Made by a program: the position numbers and the translations under genes. Positions 24,434 to 32,566 of a stretch of DNA of 64,000 nt are shown piece after piece. Under the pieces are notes generated by a model, which had not been told where the DNA came from, ran no database searches, and worked only from the letters and a program-made list of their open reading frames with translations. The stretch's first letter is position 1, and every line of letters starts with the position of its first letter. The stretch is taken from NCBI GenBank assembly GCA_913043255.1, contig CAJWLK010000010.1:1-64000 (forward strand), read 5' to 3'. This stretch comes from an uncultured Gemmatimonadota bacterium (lineage in GTDB: Bacteria > Gemmatimonadota > Gemmatimonadetes > Palauibacterales > Palauibacteraceae).

Positions 24434-27307
24434 TTGAGGGCCCTCGTGACGGCCTTTCTTCTTGGGGGGATAGGAGGGGCAGAAACCGCGCGTGCGGCAT
24501 CAGGGTCCCTAGTCCATATACGGTTTTTCGCGACGGCTGATACGGATAGTGTCTCTCTCCCAACACGTCCGGATACACTCACCCGTGACTCGACTTCGTC
24601 AGATACCGCAGGGCCGACTCAGGAAGATTCCATGCTGGTGGAACCGGTCCAGATCGACTCGCTTGCAGTAGATACGATTGATGTTGACCAGGATAGCATC
24701 CCATTTCCTGATAGGGACAACCTTTTTTCTCGGCTCGCGGAAATGCCAGGTTTCCGCGTTATTGAGTATCGTGGGCGGGAGGTTGAACTCGATGTGAAAG
24801 ACGAGATCGTTCGCCTGCGGCGGGAAGCACAAGCCCGATATTCGGTTTCCGTGCTCGATGCGGACAGCATTGCCTATTCGGCTGGGCTTCAGATTATTCG
24901 AGCGCATCGAAATATTTCGCTTGAAGGTGAAAATCAGAATGTTACGAGCGATTCTTCCGTCATCTACGACGTGTCACAAGAAAAAGGCACGATTATGGAT
25001 GCTCGGACTTCGTTCTCAGAGCAGGGTGCGGAGTGGTTTGTACGCGGTGATGCTACTCCTCGTGGAGCGGGAACCGTGTTCGTTGAGAAGGGAAACTTCA
25101 CATCCTGTGAGCTTGATGAGCCACACTACTATTTTCGCGCTGGGCAACTCAAGGTGGTGTCGAACGATATCGTCGTCGCTTGGCCGGTAACGCTCTACAT
25201 TCACGATGTCCCCATCGCGTGGTTGCCATTTTTTGCGCAAGACATCCGGGATGAAAGACGGAGCGGGTTCCTTCCTCCGAAGTTTGGCATTACTGACATT
25301 TTTTCCAACTCAAGCGCTCGTAACCGGAGCATTACAGATTTTGGTTACTACATTGCCATTAATGAGTTTATGGACACTCAAGCCACGGTTGATTGGTTCA
25401 GTGGTCGTTTCACGCGCGTCAACTCAGCTTTTCGCTATAAGTCTGTCAAGAAGTTTTTCGACGGAAACATCATGGCAAGCTACAGTTTTGGTGACTCTAA
25501 GACGTTCGAGTTTCGAGTCCGACACCGTCACGATATTACGCCAGTAACGCGTCTTCGCGTAAATGCCATTTTTCTTTCAGATACGCGAGAGTTCGAAAGG
25601 CAAAGTTTTGATCCCACCCTTCAGACACAGCGTATTTCGTCCGATTTAGGTTTGCAGCACCGCTTTTCATTTGCCTCACTAAATGTGAGTGCTAATAGAA
25701 GACAGAGCCTTGGTGCTCAGAGGGGTAGAGTCGACTTTACACCCGCCAACGTTCAGATGACGTTTTCTCCGGTCACGCTTTTTAGGGCACCTAGCAATCG
25801 TGCCGGTCCATTTAACAACGTCGTTCTTAACGGAGGATTCAACGTGTCACGGCTGATGCAAACGCAGGAAGAAGATGATGACGTGACGAACGATAGAGGT
25901 GGTGCTAATGCGGGCCTTCGAATTGGATCGTTCGGTGTGAGCGGCAACGCGAACTACAATCGGCGCTTAACAACTCCATTTGATTCTCTTGGGGCAGACC
26001 CTGCTTCAACCTCACAGACACGTGTCGATTATGGAGGGACGGCTGACTACCAGGTAGATATGATTGGGAGCACAACGTTCCGACCAACGGTGAACGTGTC
26101 GGCTAGTAGCTTTAGCTCGGAAGGCACAGGAAACGAAGTCGTGGCGGCACCAATGCGACTTAGGGTCGGCGCTAATCTGTCAACAGATGTGTTCGGTTTC
26201 TACCCAGGCATTGGCCCCTTCGAACGTATCCGGCACAAGATTTCTCCTCGGTTCTCTTATGCCTACTCGCCGGCAATAGAGGCGGAAGAATCTCTGCTCA
26301 CAATTCCAGACTTTCCGATTTCGCACGCGCGGGAAGAGAATCGATTGAGTATTACACTCAATCAGACGTGGGAGGCGAAACTCCGAGAAGATGTCGACCT
26401 TGATGAGGAGGCTGAAGCGCTTCTCGAAGGCCGACCGTTTGATCAAGATTCTATAGCAAGCGTCCGAGACTCATTGGTCGAATTTAATCTTGAGGGAGTG
26501 GCTGCAGATTCCATTTCTACCCCGATATCCGACTCGTTGGCGATTGATTCGCCGCGCCAAGTGTCACGTGAACCAAATGGAGGGCCAAGGCGAGCCCAGC
26601 AGCAACGAAACGTTGTTTTGTTGGGTATCAATTCAAGTCCGCTACAGTTCGATTTTGCACAAAAGAACGAACCTGTGCTGATGACGGACAGATGGAACCA
26701 TCGGGTTAACTCAGATCTTTTGCGCGGCCTCTCACTCAATTTCGCGCTTGACCTCTTTGATGGTGTCGGTAGTGGGCGGCAATTTTCGCCCGTTCTCTCA
26801 CAACTCACTGGGAGTTTCACGTTCAGCTCTGCGACTGGGTTGGGGGGATTATTGGGTCTTGGCGGTGGCGGATCTCAACCTCGAAGCGATCCAAGGAACC
26901 GACTGCGTGGAGTTGCTGACTCGCGCTACAGGCTTCAGACTTTTGATGAAAATGCGGATCCTCTGGATCCGGGTTTGAGGGCTGGAGGGCCCTGGACACT
27001 CTCTTTAACGTATTCGCTCCAAAGAGGTCGAGAATCTGAGCAAGCGCTTGATCGTCAGTCGCTGAACGCCACTTTAGCCCTTAACCCAACCCCCAATTGG
27101 CGGCTTGCGTGGCGTACGAGCTATAACCTTTCGGACAAAGAATTTGGCGAACACCTTATTACCTTGGATAGGGATTTGCATCGCTGGATGGCAACGTTCC
27201 TATTTGCGCGTTCACCTAACGGAAACTTCATCTTCCAAATGAGCGTGAATCTCCGAGACGCCCCTGATCTAAAGTTTGACTATGATCAGCAGACTGTAGA
27301 TCGGTAA
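24434..27307 (+). CDS. Putative LPS-assembly outer-membrane protein (LptD/OstA-like)
   Basis: 957 residues from TTG 24434. An alternative CTG at 24416 overlaps the tatC stop, has GGGAG 6 nt upstream and adds RTKLIL to the signal peptide. After the signal (FLLGGIGGAETARA) and a disordered Asp/Thr/Ser-rich stretch (about 35-100), an OstA/LptA-type beta-jellyroll occupies about 140-235 (AGLQIIRAHRNISLEGE, VIYDVSQEKGTIMDA, GNFTSCELDEPHYYF), followed by a long LptD-like barrel to the end (FLPPKFGITDIF, IRHKISPRFSYAYSPAIE). LptD inserts lipopolysaccharide in the outer leaflet. The paired disulfide cysteines of E. coli LptD are not evident. Weakly conserved family; good confidence in the class, less in the ligand. 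Confidence 0.8.
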   Translation: MRALVTAFLLGGIGGAETARAASGSLVHIRFFATADTDSVSLPTRPDTLTRDSTSSDTAGPTQEDSMLVEPVQIDSLAVDTIDVDQDSIPFPDRDNLFSRLAEMPGFRVIEYRGREVELDVKDEIVRLRREAQARYSVSVLDADSIAYSAGLQIIRAHRNISLEGENQNVTSDSSVIYDVSQEKGTIMDARTSFSEQGAEWFVRGDATPRGAGTVFVEKGNFTSCELDEPHYYFRAGQLKVVSNDIVVAWPVTLYIHDVPIAWLPFFAQDIRDERRSGFLPPKFGITDIFSNSSARNRSITDFGYYIAINEFMDTQATVDWFSGRFTRVNSAFRYKSVKKFFDGNIMASYSFGDSKTFEFRVRHRHDITPVTRLRVNAIFLSDTREFERQSFDPTLQTQRISSDLGLQHRFSFASLNVSANRRQSLGAQRGRVDFTPANVQMTFSPVTLFRAPSNRAGPFNNVVLNGGFNVSRLMQTQEEDDDVTNDRGGANAGLRIGSFGVSGNANYNRRLTTPFDSLGADPASTSQTRVDYGGTADYQVDMIGSTTFRPTVNVSASSFSSEGTGNEVVAAPMRLRVGANLSTDVFGFYPGIGPFERIRHKISPRFSYAYSPAIEAEESLLTIPDFPISHAREENRLSITLNQTWEAKLREDVDLDEEAEALLEGRPFDQDSIASVRDSLVEFNLEGVAADSISTPISDSLAIDSPRQVSREPNGGPRRAQQQRNVVLLGINSSPLQFDFAQKNEPVLMTDRWNHRVNSDLLRGLSLNFALDLFDGVGSGRQFSPVLSQLTGSFTFSSATGLGGLLGLGGGGSQPRSDPRNRLRGVADSRYRLQTFDENADPLDPGLRAGGPWTLSLTYSLQRGRESEQALDRQSLNATLALNPTPNWRLAWRTSYNLSDKEFGEHLITLDRDLHRWMATFLFARSPNGNFIFQMSVNLRDAPDLKFDYDQQTVDR

Positions 27308-27423
27308 AGAGGTTTTAATACCCTGATGTCAGCTCGAGCGAACTCACAGCACAGCTGGAGTCTTGTCTTTCTCTTAATAGGCGCCGAGATTCTCTGCGTA
27401 TTTTTAACCTCGCCGAGGAGAGT

Positions 27424-28410
27424 ATGTTCCCTACCGTCGCTGTAGACCTCGAAGAGGTCCGCCTTCCCGTCAAGGACAGGCTCTGTGAGGTAGAGCGCGA
27501 ACTCTTGGATATGGTGCCTTCTGGGTTCGGATCACTTGACGAAGTCGGACAATATTTGTTTTCTCGAAGTGGAAAGCTATTCCGCCCTACGCTCCTACTG
27601 CTTGCAGATGGTGTCGAGGGGCGCCCCTCTGAAAATGCAGTCACTTTGGGCGCAATCGTGGAACTTCTTCATGTAGCTACGCTCGTGCACGATGATGCGG
27701 TTGACCATTCTGTCAAACGCCGTGGTATGCCGACCGTTAACGAACGATGGACGCACCAGGTTGCAATCATCGCAGGTGACTATCTTTATTCTCGCGCGGT
27801 AATTGAAATTACGGCTCTAGGTGAGCTCGAACCGATAGGGATTCTTGCAAATACTGCCAACAAGATGACCATCGGAGAGATGCGGCAATTAGTCCTTCAC
27901 GGAGGATTAGACTTCAACCGGGAGGACTACGATCGTTTGTGTGAGTGCAAGACAGCGTCGCTAATTTCGGCTGCCTGTGAGCTTGGAGCTATGGCAGGGG
28001 CGTCCAAATATCGTAAGGCATTACGGGTATACGGATATCACCTAGGCATGGCGTTCCAAATGGTCGATGATCTCCTCGATTACCTGTCACCGACCGAGTT
28101 GACGGGAAAGCCAAGAGGGCAGGATCTTCAAGAGCACAAAGTGACGCTGCCATTGATAGCAGCTCTCCCTACTTTAAGGAGCAGTGAGCGGCGTACGATT
28201 CAGGAGCTTTTTAACAATCCGACGCCAACAGTGGAAGATGTAAGCGCTGTGATCGATCTTGTGTCAGATTCGGGGGGGATTGATGTGGCACGTAAGGAAG
28301 CTAGACGGCATGCTGAACTGGCGCGTGAATGCCTCGCCGGAATTCCTGAAACCGAGTATTTGGTGAGTCTTCAGTTAGCAGCCGATTTTGTGGTGGAGAG
28401 GGTGCGTTAG
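27424..28410 (+). CDS. Trans-polyprenyl diphosphate synthase (long chain)
   Basis: 328 residues. It condenses isopentenyl units on an allylic primer. First Asp-rich motif Asp90-Asp91-x-x-Asp94 in VHDDAVDHSVKRRG, second Asp215-Asp216-x-x-Asp219 in FQMVDDLLDY; GKLFRPTLLLL and KTASLI (about 177-182) are also conserved. The sequence resembles hepta/octaprenyl synthases that make the menaquinone side chain, and MenA (50.1 kb) would be the consumer. The ATG is preceded by GAGGAGAGT. A 116-nt gap after the lptD-like gene contains no clear terminator. Confidence 0.9.
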   Translation: MFPTVAVDLEEVRLPVKDRLCEVERELLDMVPSGFGSLDEVGQYLFSRSGKLFRPTLLLLADGVEGRPSENAVTLGAIVELLHVATLVHDDAVDHSVKRRGMPTVNERWTHQVAIIAGDYLYSRAVIEITALGELEPIGILANTANKMTIGEMRQLVLHGGLDFNREDYDRLCECKTASLISAACELGAMAGASKYRKALRVYGYHLGMAFQMVDDLLDYLSPTELTGKPRGQDLQEHKVTLPLIAALPTLRSSERRTIQELFNNPTPTVEDVSAVIDLVSDSGGIDVARKEARRHAELARECLAGIPETEYLVSLQLAADFVVERVR

Positions 28411-28695
28411 GTGGCAGATTTAGCAGGGAGGCCGGAACGTTCAGTTCGACGTAATATTCTGGTGGTTGTTTGTGGTTTTATTGTCGGTGCGCTTTTAACT
28501 AAGCTCATGACACTGACATTGCCGGCATCGGCAGCCAAGCAGTTCTTTATCACCAGCGTAGAAACGTCACTGGGACCAGTGAGTGCGGACCTTAACGTGA
28601 TCGCACTTACAATCGGTCCACTAATTCTCCGCGCGAACTTTTTGAGTGTAGTAGGTATACTATTAATAGCGTGGTTTGCCCGATCACTCCTCTAG
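28411..28695 (+). CDS. Small two-helix membrane protein, DUF4321-like
   Basis: 94 residues with a GTG start that abuts the stop of the prenyl synthase gene (TAG-GTG). Two hydrophobic helices, about 16-38 (ILVVVCGFIVGALLTKLMTL) and 72-92 (FLSVVGILLIAWFARSLL), flank a short polar loop with VSADLNVIALTIGPLILRANF. This layout matches DUF4321, a family of unknown function often found near genes for envelope or lipid synthesis. Its place between the prenyl synthase and tatA suggests an envelope role, which is inference. Confidence 0.72.
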   Translation: MADLAGRPERSVRRNILVVVCGFIVGALLTKLMTLTLPASAAKQFFITSVETSLGPVSADLNVIALTIGPLILRANFLSVVGILLIAWFARSLL

Positions 28696-28734
28696 TCGAG
28701 GTAGTGAAGAAGAAAGACAACGAAGGAGTGTACG

Positions 28735-29010
28735 ATGTTAGGTTTAAGCCCATGGGAACTATTGCTCGTGTTTTTGGCGATTCTTTTACTGTTCGGGGCC
28801 AAGCGTCTTCCTGAGATTGGGAGTTCTCTCGGAAAAGGAATTCGGGAGTTCAAGGGTTCAATCAAGGAAGTCAAGGATGTGCCGACGGAGATCACGGGCG
28901 ATACTTCGCCGACCCAGGAGACTGTAAAGACCGTGCATGCTGAACCGACAGCGGCGCCAGTCCAAGACGCTGTACATAGCCCGCCAGCTTCAAACACTGA
29001 CGCTTCCTGA
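28735..29010 (+). CDS. tatA: Twin-arginine translocase subunit TatA
   Basis: 91 residues: a short N-terminal helix (LSPWELLLVFLAILLLFG), the hinge FGAKRLPEIGSSLGKGIREF with the conserved Phe-Gly, an amphipathic helix, then a long acidic/Thr/Pro tail of about 45 residues. TatA oligomers form the Tat pore with TatC (23.6 kb). The ATG follows GAAGGAGTG. It ends a long plus-strand block and converges on the PpiD-like gene; a hairpin lies between them. Confidence 0.95.
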   Translation: MLGLSPWELLLVFLAILLLFGAKRLPEIGSSLGKGIREFKGSIKEVKDVPTEITGDTSPTQETVKTVHAEPTAAPVQDAVHSPPASNTDAS

Positions 29011-29051
29011 CACCCATGTTTTTTTGTTGAGCTTGTGCGATCGTCAACTAA

Positions 29052-29089
29052 CTATCGGATCAATCTTCATAGGTTGATCCCAAAGATAG
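29052..29089. terminator. Hairpin between convergent tatA and ppiD-like genes
   Basis: CTATCGGATCAA (29052-29063) can pair with TTGATCC...GATAG (29074-29080 and 29085-29089), a 12-bp stem with a 4-nt bulge and a 10-nt loop. No long T tract is adjacent on either strand, although seven Ts occur at 29019-29025. Its place at the convergence point favours a bidirectional termination or mRNA-end structure. Confidence 0.45.
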
Positions 29090-30937
29090 CTAGTGCGCGT
29101 GTCCCTCATGAGAGTCAGCGTTACTGGGGTTGTTAAGGAGTGCCCTATGATCTTCTACAGTGGCTTCTGCCCGTAAGGCAGCCATCCAGCGCTGTACGTA
29201 TTGCTGAGCGCGCTCAAACCGGAGTTGTAGAAGCAGGGCTTCCTTCACGTTTTCGAACTCAGTCCGGGTCACGTTGTGGTGCTCAAGAACCTCAATAACC
29301 GCGATGGCATCGCCTGCGTCTACTACGTTGCTTCGTATTCCAATGACTGACCCAAAGGCTTCTCCGATGGCTTCAGTTCCTTGACCAAGCCCCGGAACAA
29401 AATCTCCCCGGCGGAACGTAGTCGTCTCTTCTACGGTCCACTCCATCGTTGTTGCGGCGGCTTCAAGGGTAGCATCCTCAATGGGAGTATTAGTTAGCTG
29501 ACCGTTGATGATTTCTGCGGCCCGTTCCTTTTTCTTGTCAATTAGGAGTTGGGTCCTAATGTTCGGAGTTACCTCTTGGAGTGGGATTTCCCCTTCGTCA
29601 CTTCGACCGAGAAGTTCGAAGACATGGAAGCCAGTCGGGGTCTCCCAGAACCGGGATATCTCTCCGATCTCAGTTTCTGGCTCGAGTGCCCAATCTGGGG
29701 CAACGCCAAGTGCTCCTACTCCAGGTACAAAGCTGACTCCAGCAGTGAGCTGAACATCTAAATTTATCGAAGAGTCTAGGGAATCGGCGGCTGTGGTTAG
29801 CCCTTGAGCCAAGGCGATTCCTTCGAGTTCATCCATGAAGTCAAAGATTGAATCTTCGGTCGCCGGTGACATCTCAATTGGAATGTAGATCTGTCGGAGT
29901 GATAGTGAATCGGTCGTCCGACTATCAACGCGGAGAATGTGGAACCCAAATGGCGTCTCTACTGGATCCGTAACCTCACCGATTCTGGCAGCGTACGCAG
30001 CGTTGGCCAAAGCGGGGTTAAGCTCTGTTCGGGCTCGGTGTCCCATAAAGCCACCATCCACTGCTGAAATCGTATCGCCGGATTCGTTTGCAGCGACATC
30101 CTCAAACATTTCACCTGCGCGAACACGCTCGGCGAGACTCGTTGCTCGTTTCAATGCAGAGGCTGTATCAGTCTGCGACGGACGTAAGGCAATGCTAATA
30201 AGATTTGTGCGTGCAGATGCTGGACGTATGAACTCTTCACGATGTTCGTTGTAGAACGTCCGAATCTCGGAGTCGGAGACTGTTATGGCTGTGTCAGGTA
30301 CGGTCTCGGACGGATCAATGTTTACGAAGCGTACCCGCGCGGTTTCGTTTGTATCTCGGAAGAATTCCCATGCTTCTTCGTCGGAAACGTAAATCCCACT
30401 TTCCACAAGGGCTTGAAGTTTTGCGCGCGGTAGGAGTGAACGGTAATAATTTTCAATTTGTAGCAGCTGAGTTTCATCGGTTGATGGATCGGTAAAGAAT
30501 CGGCGGTATTTATCAATGTCAAACTGGCCATCTGTCTGGAATGCTGCATGACTCATCATCTCTTGCGGTGGTTGAGTAAAGAAGGCTTGTCGCACTTCCG
30601 AATCGGTGACCTGAATTCCGAGGCGGTCTAATTCGCCTTCAAGTAGAGTTGCATTGATCAGACTCTCCCACGCCTGATTTTCAACGATTCTGAGATCTTC
30701 ATCCGTCATGACGCGACCAGTTTGTCGCATTACTGCAAGTTGGTTTTGGTGGAAGCTGTTCCAGTCATTGTAGCGAATGTCATTGCCAGCGACTTCGCCA
30801 ACCACTGGATTAATGTCTCCTCCGACATTTCCGCCTCGCATGTCGTTGATACCCTCAAATACGAGCCACCCAACGAAGGCAACTGCGAGGATACTCATCA
30901 CGTATTTTGCGCTCCCGCGCATTTTTCGCATGAACAT
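29090..30937 (-). CDS. ppiD: PpiD/SurA-like peptidyl-prolyl isomerase, membrane-anchored foldase
   Basis: 615 residues, near the PpiD length. One N-terminal transmembrane helix (about 12-30, YVMSILAVAFVGWLVFEG), a SurA-N chaperone region (about 45-185), a parvulin domain (about 235-345: ARTNLISIALRPS, AVDGGFMGHRAR, VETPFGFHILRV) and then a second parvulin-like piece (about 385-475: EIGEISRFWETPTGFHVFEL). The C-terminus ends in a short His-rich tail (SHEGHAH). PpiD assists folding of exported proteins at the Sec translocon. The ATG at 30937 has AGGGG 9 nt upstream; a second ATG two codons later is possible. Confidence 0.88.
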   Translation of the reverse strand: MFMRKMRGSAKYVMSILAVAFVGWLVFEGINDMRGGNVGGDINPVVGEVAGNDIRYNDWNSFHQNQLAVMRQTGRVMTDEDLRIVENQAWESLINATLLEGELDRLGIQVTDSEVRQAFFTQPPQEMMSHAAFQTDGQFDIDKYRRFFTDPSTDETQLLQIENYYRSLLPRAKLQALVESGIYVSDEEAWEFFRDTNETARVRFVNIDPSETVPDTAITVSDSEIRTFYNEHREEFIRPASARTNLISIALRPSQTDTASALKRATSLAERVRAGEMFEDVAANESGDTISAVDGGFMGHRARTELNPALANAAYAARIGEVTDPVETPFGFHILRVDSRTTDSLSLRQIYIPIEMSPATEDSIFDFMDELEGIALAQGLTTAADSLDSSINLDVQLTAGVSFVPGVGALGVAPDWALEPETEIGEISRFWETPTGFHVFELLGRSDEGEIPLQEVTPNIRTQLLIDKKKERAAEIINGQLTNTPIEDATLEAAATTMEWTVEETTTFRRGDFVPGLGQGTEAIGEAFGSVIGIRSNVVDAGDAIAVIEVLEHHNVTRTEFENVKEALLLQLRFERAQQYVQRWMAALRAEATVEDHRALLNNPSNADSHEGHAH

Positions 30938-31207
30938 GGGACGTTGCCCCTGCCTCAGGATTGAAGTGAATCGCGCGGTCAGTGAGATTATTGCCTCTCA
31001 AGCCGCAGAACAGGCAATGTATGGCCGTTTTCTTAAGTGTTAATTACTAGCCACATAAAGTCGTACCGAATATTTGTAAAAACGTATCTACGGTCCGAGG
31101 TGTGGGCAACGAATCCTCCATTTGCGTATACCTTGCGTTGACAAAAAAAAAATGTGGTCGGTATCTTTCATTCGTCCCCTTAGTGCAGGTATATACGTCC
31201 TTACTCG
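30938..31207. other. Divergent intergenic region with inverted repeat and promoter
   Basis: 270 nt between the divergent ppiD-like and TPR genes. It contains the perfect 7-bp inverted repeat ATTGCCT (30990-30996) / AGGCAAT (31012-31018), which would lie in the ppiD leader, and the plus-strand promoter described separately. On the minus strand TTTACA with TATGTG 17 nt downstream is a weak candidate promoter for ppiD. No small ORF with a ribosome-binding site was seen. Confidence 0.4.
31138..31167 (+). promoter_or_regulatory. Sigma-70 promoter with a 10-A tract in the spacer
   Basis: TTGACA (31138-31143), an 18-nt spacer and TATCTT (31162-31167). A run of ten As (31143-31152) begins at the last base of the -35 box. 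The leader to the TPR-gene ATG would be about 33 nt. The -35 is a perfect consensus match, making this the clearest promoter in the window. It probably drives the aroQ-pepQ-efp-acc run as well. Confidence 0.6.
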
Positions 31208-32116
31208 ATGGTGCTAGCGACTGCTTTGGAAGACTACTTAGAGGAGATCCGACGCCTCATTGAGAGCGCTGAAAAGGACCGGCAAACACACACGTTTGCC
31301 CGTCTTGCAGATCTTTACCAAAAAACCGGTCAGCTTGACCGTGCTCTAGAAGTGATTGAAAATGGCCTGGAGCAACACCCGTATTACCTGAATGCTCATC
31401 TTGTCCAAGCGAGCGTGTTGCGCAAATTGGATCGACTCCCTGAAGCGAGGCGTGCTTTGGAACGCGTGCTGCATATCGACGCGGAAAATCTTGTGGCGCG
31501 TACGGCCTTGATCGAGATCGGGCTCGATGGAGCTTCGGAGCAGACGGATAATGTCTCAGCCGAGATGTCACGTCCACAAAATAGTGATGCGAACCGCTGG
31601 CTCGAGGCCCTTGATATTGATTGGAGTAAGACAGCGGTGGATGGTGAGCGAAATAATACAAAAACAATCTCTCCAGGTGAAGAAGAAACTCGTACAATCC
31701 ATATGGGCGCTACAAAATCTTTTCCGGCCCCTACTAGCTCAACCAGTGCCGTGTTAGATACCGAAACCCTAGCTGCTATCTATGTTGAGCAAGGATTTTT
31801 TTCTGAGGCTATAGAGGTCTACGAACGCCTGATCTCTCGCAGTCCAAACAACTCTGAACTCTCCATAAAGCTGGAGCATGCACACCAATGCGCTGCGAAA
31901 TCGCGCGGGGAAAGCGTGGCCTCAGGCCGAACTGAACGCGGACCAATTCCTGTGCCGGAATCTAAGGTCAGAGAGCCAGAGGTGTCTGATCAAGGTTCGA
32001 GTGCTGACGAGCCCTCAATCCGAGGCCATCTTGGCAATGAGGGTGTTAAATTGGGGGTTGGAAGATTTAAGGGGTGGAGTCGCTGGTTAGCCTGGTTCAA
32101 GAAAGATAGCAACTAA
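31208..32116 (+). CDS. Tetratricopeptide-repeat protein of unknown function
   Basis: 302 residues, no signal peptide, so probably cytoplasmic. Two clusters of TPR motifs: about 26-100 (FARLADLYQKTGQLDRALEV, HLVQASVLRKLDRLPEARRA) and about 180-225 (LAAIYVEQGFFSEAIEVYER), separated by a polar, probably disordered linker (about 110-175, Glu/Thr/Ser-rich). The C-terminal third (about 228-302) is low-complexity and ends in a basic aromatic patch (FKGWSRWLAWFKK) that could bind membrane. I do not recognise a named family. No obvious ribosome-binding site precedes the ATG. It lies 3 nt before aroQ. Confidence 0.75.
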   Translation: MVLATALEDYLEEIRRLIESAEKDRQTHTFARLADLYQKTGQLDRALEVIENGLEQHPYYLNAHLVQASVLRKLDRLPEARRALERVLHIDAENLVARTALIEIGLDGASEQTDNVSAEMSRPQNSDANRWLEALDIDWSKTAVDGERNNTKTISPGEEETRTIHMGATKSFPAPTSSTSAVLDTETLAAIYVEQGFFSEAIEVYERLISRSPNNSELSIKLEHAHQCAAKSRGESVASGRTERGPIPVPESKVREPEVSDQGSSADEPSIRGHLGNEGVKLGVGRFKGWSRWLAWFKKDSN

Positions 32117-32119
32117 ATT

Positions 32120-32566
32120 ATGCGAATAGGTGTTTTGAATGGTCCGAATCTTAATCTCTTGGGTCAGCGTCAGCCGGTTCATTACGGTACTGATACGTTG
32201 GCGGACATTGAAGATCTATTAACAGAGAAAGGTGACGTCCGGGATCTTGAACTATTGTTCTTCCAGTCAAACGATGAGGGAGAACTCGTAGACTGGGTGC
32301 AGATGAAAACTGAAAAAGTCGACGGGTGGCTGGTGAACGCTGCAGCGTTCACTCACACTAGTGTAGCACTCCGAGATGCACTCGCGGCTTCGGACCGTCC
32401 GTTTGTCGAGGTTCATCTGTCGAATGTGTATGCGCGAGAACCATTTCGTCACAATTCGTTGTTGTCAGACTTGGCCGTCGGCGTAATCGCTGGATTTAAG
32501 AGCTCAAGCTATTTGTTCGGACTTGAGGCTTTGGCTGATTATCTTGAGGAGAATTCGACGGAGTGA
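32120..32566 (+). CDS. aroQ: Type II 3-dehydroquinate dehydratase
   Basis: 148 residues, the type II length. It dehydrates 3-dehydroquinate to 3-dehydroshikimate in the shikimate pathway, the source of chorismate for MenF. Active-site residues are all present: Asn10, Arg17, Tyr22 (in PVHYGTDTLADIE), Asn73, His79 and Asp86 in NAAAFTHTSVALRD, His99 in EVHLSNV, Arg106 and Arg110. Two usually constant stretches differ (FQSN in place of RQSN; NAAAF in place of N-P/A-G-G/A-Y/L), but these are mostly backbone contacts. GTGA overlap with pepQ. Confidence 0.93.
   Translation: MRIGVLNGPNLNLLGQRQPVHYGTDTLADIEDLLTEKGDVRDLELLFFQSNDEGELVDWVQMKTEKVDGWLVNAAAFTHTSVALRDALAASDRPFVEVHLSNVYAREPFRHNSLLSDLAVGVIAGFKSSSYLFGLEALADYLEENSTE

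Noticed and set aside
32120-32566. Possible inactive type II dehydroquinate dehydratase because of FQSN and NAAAF substitutions
   Set aside because: Tyr22, Arg17, Asn73, His79, Asp86, His99, Arg106 and Arg110 are all in place, so it should be active.
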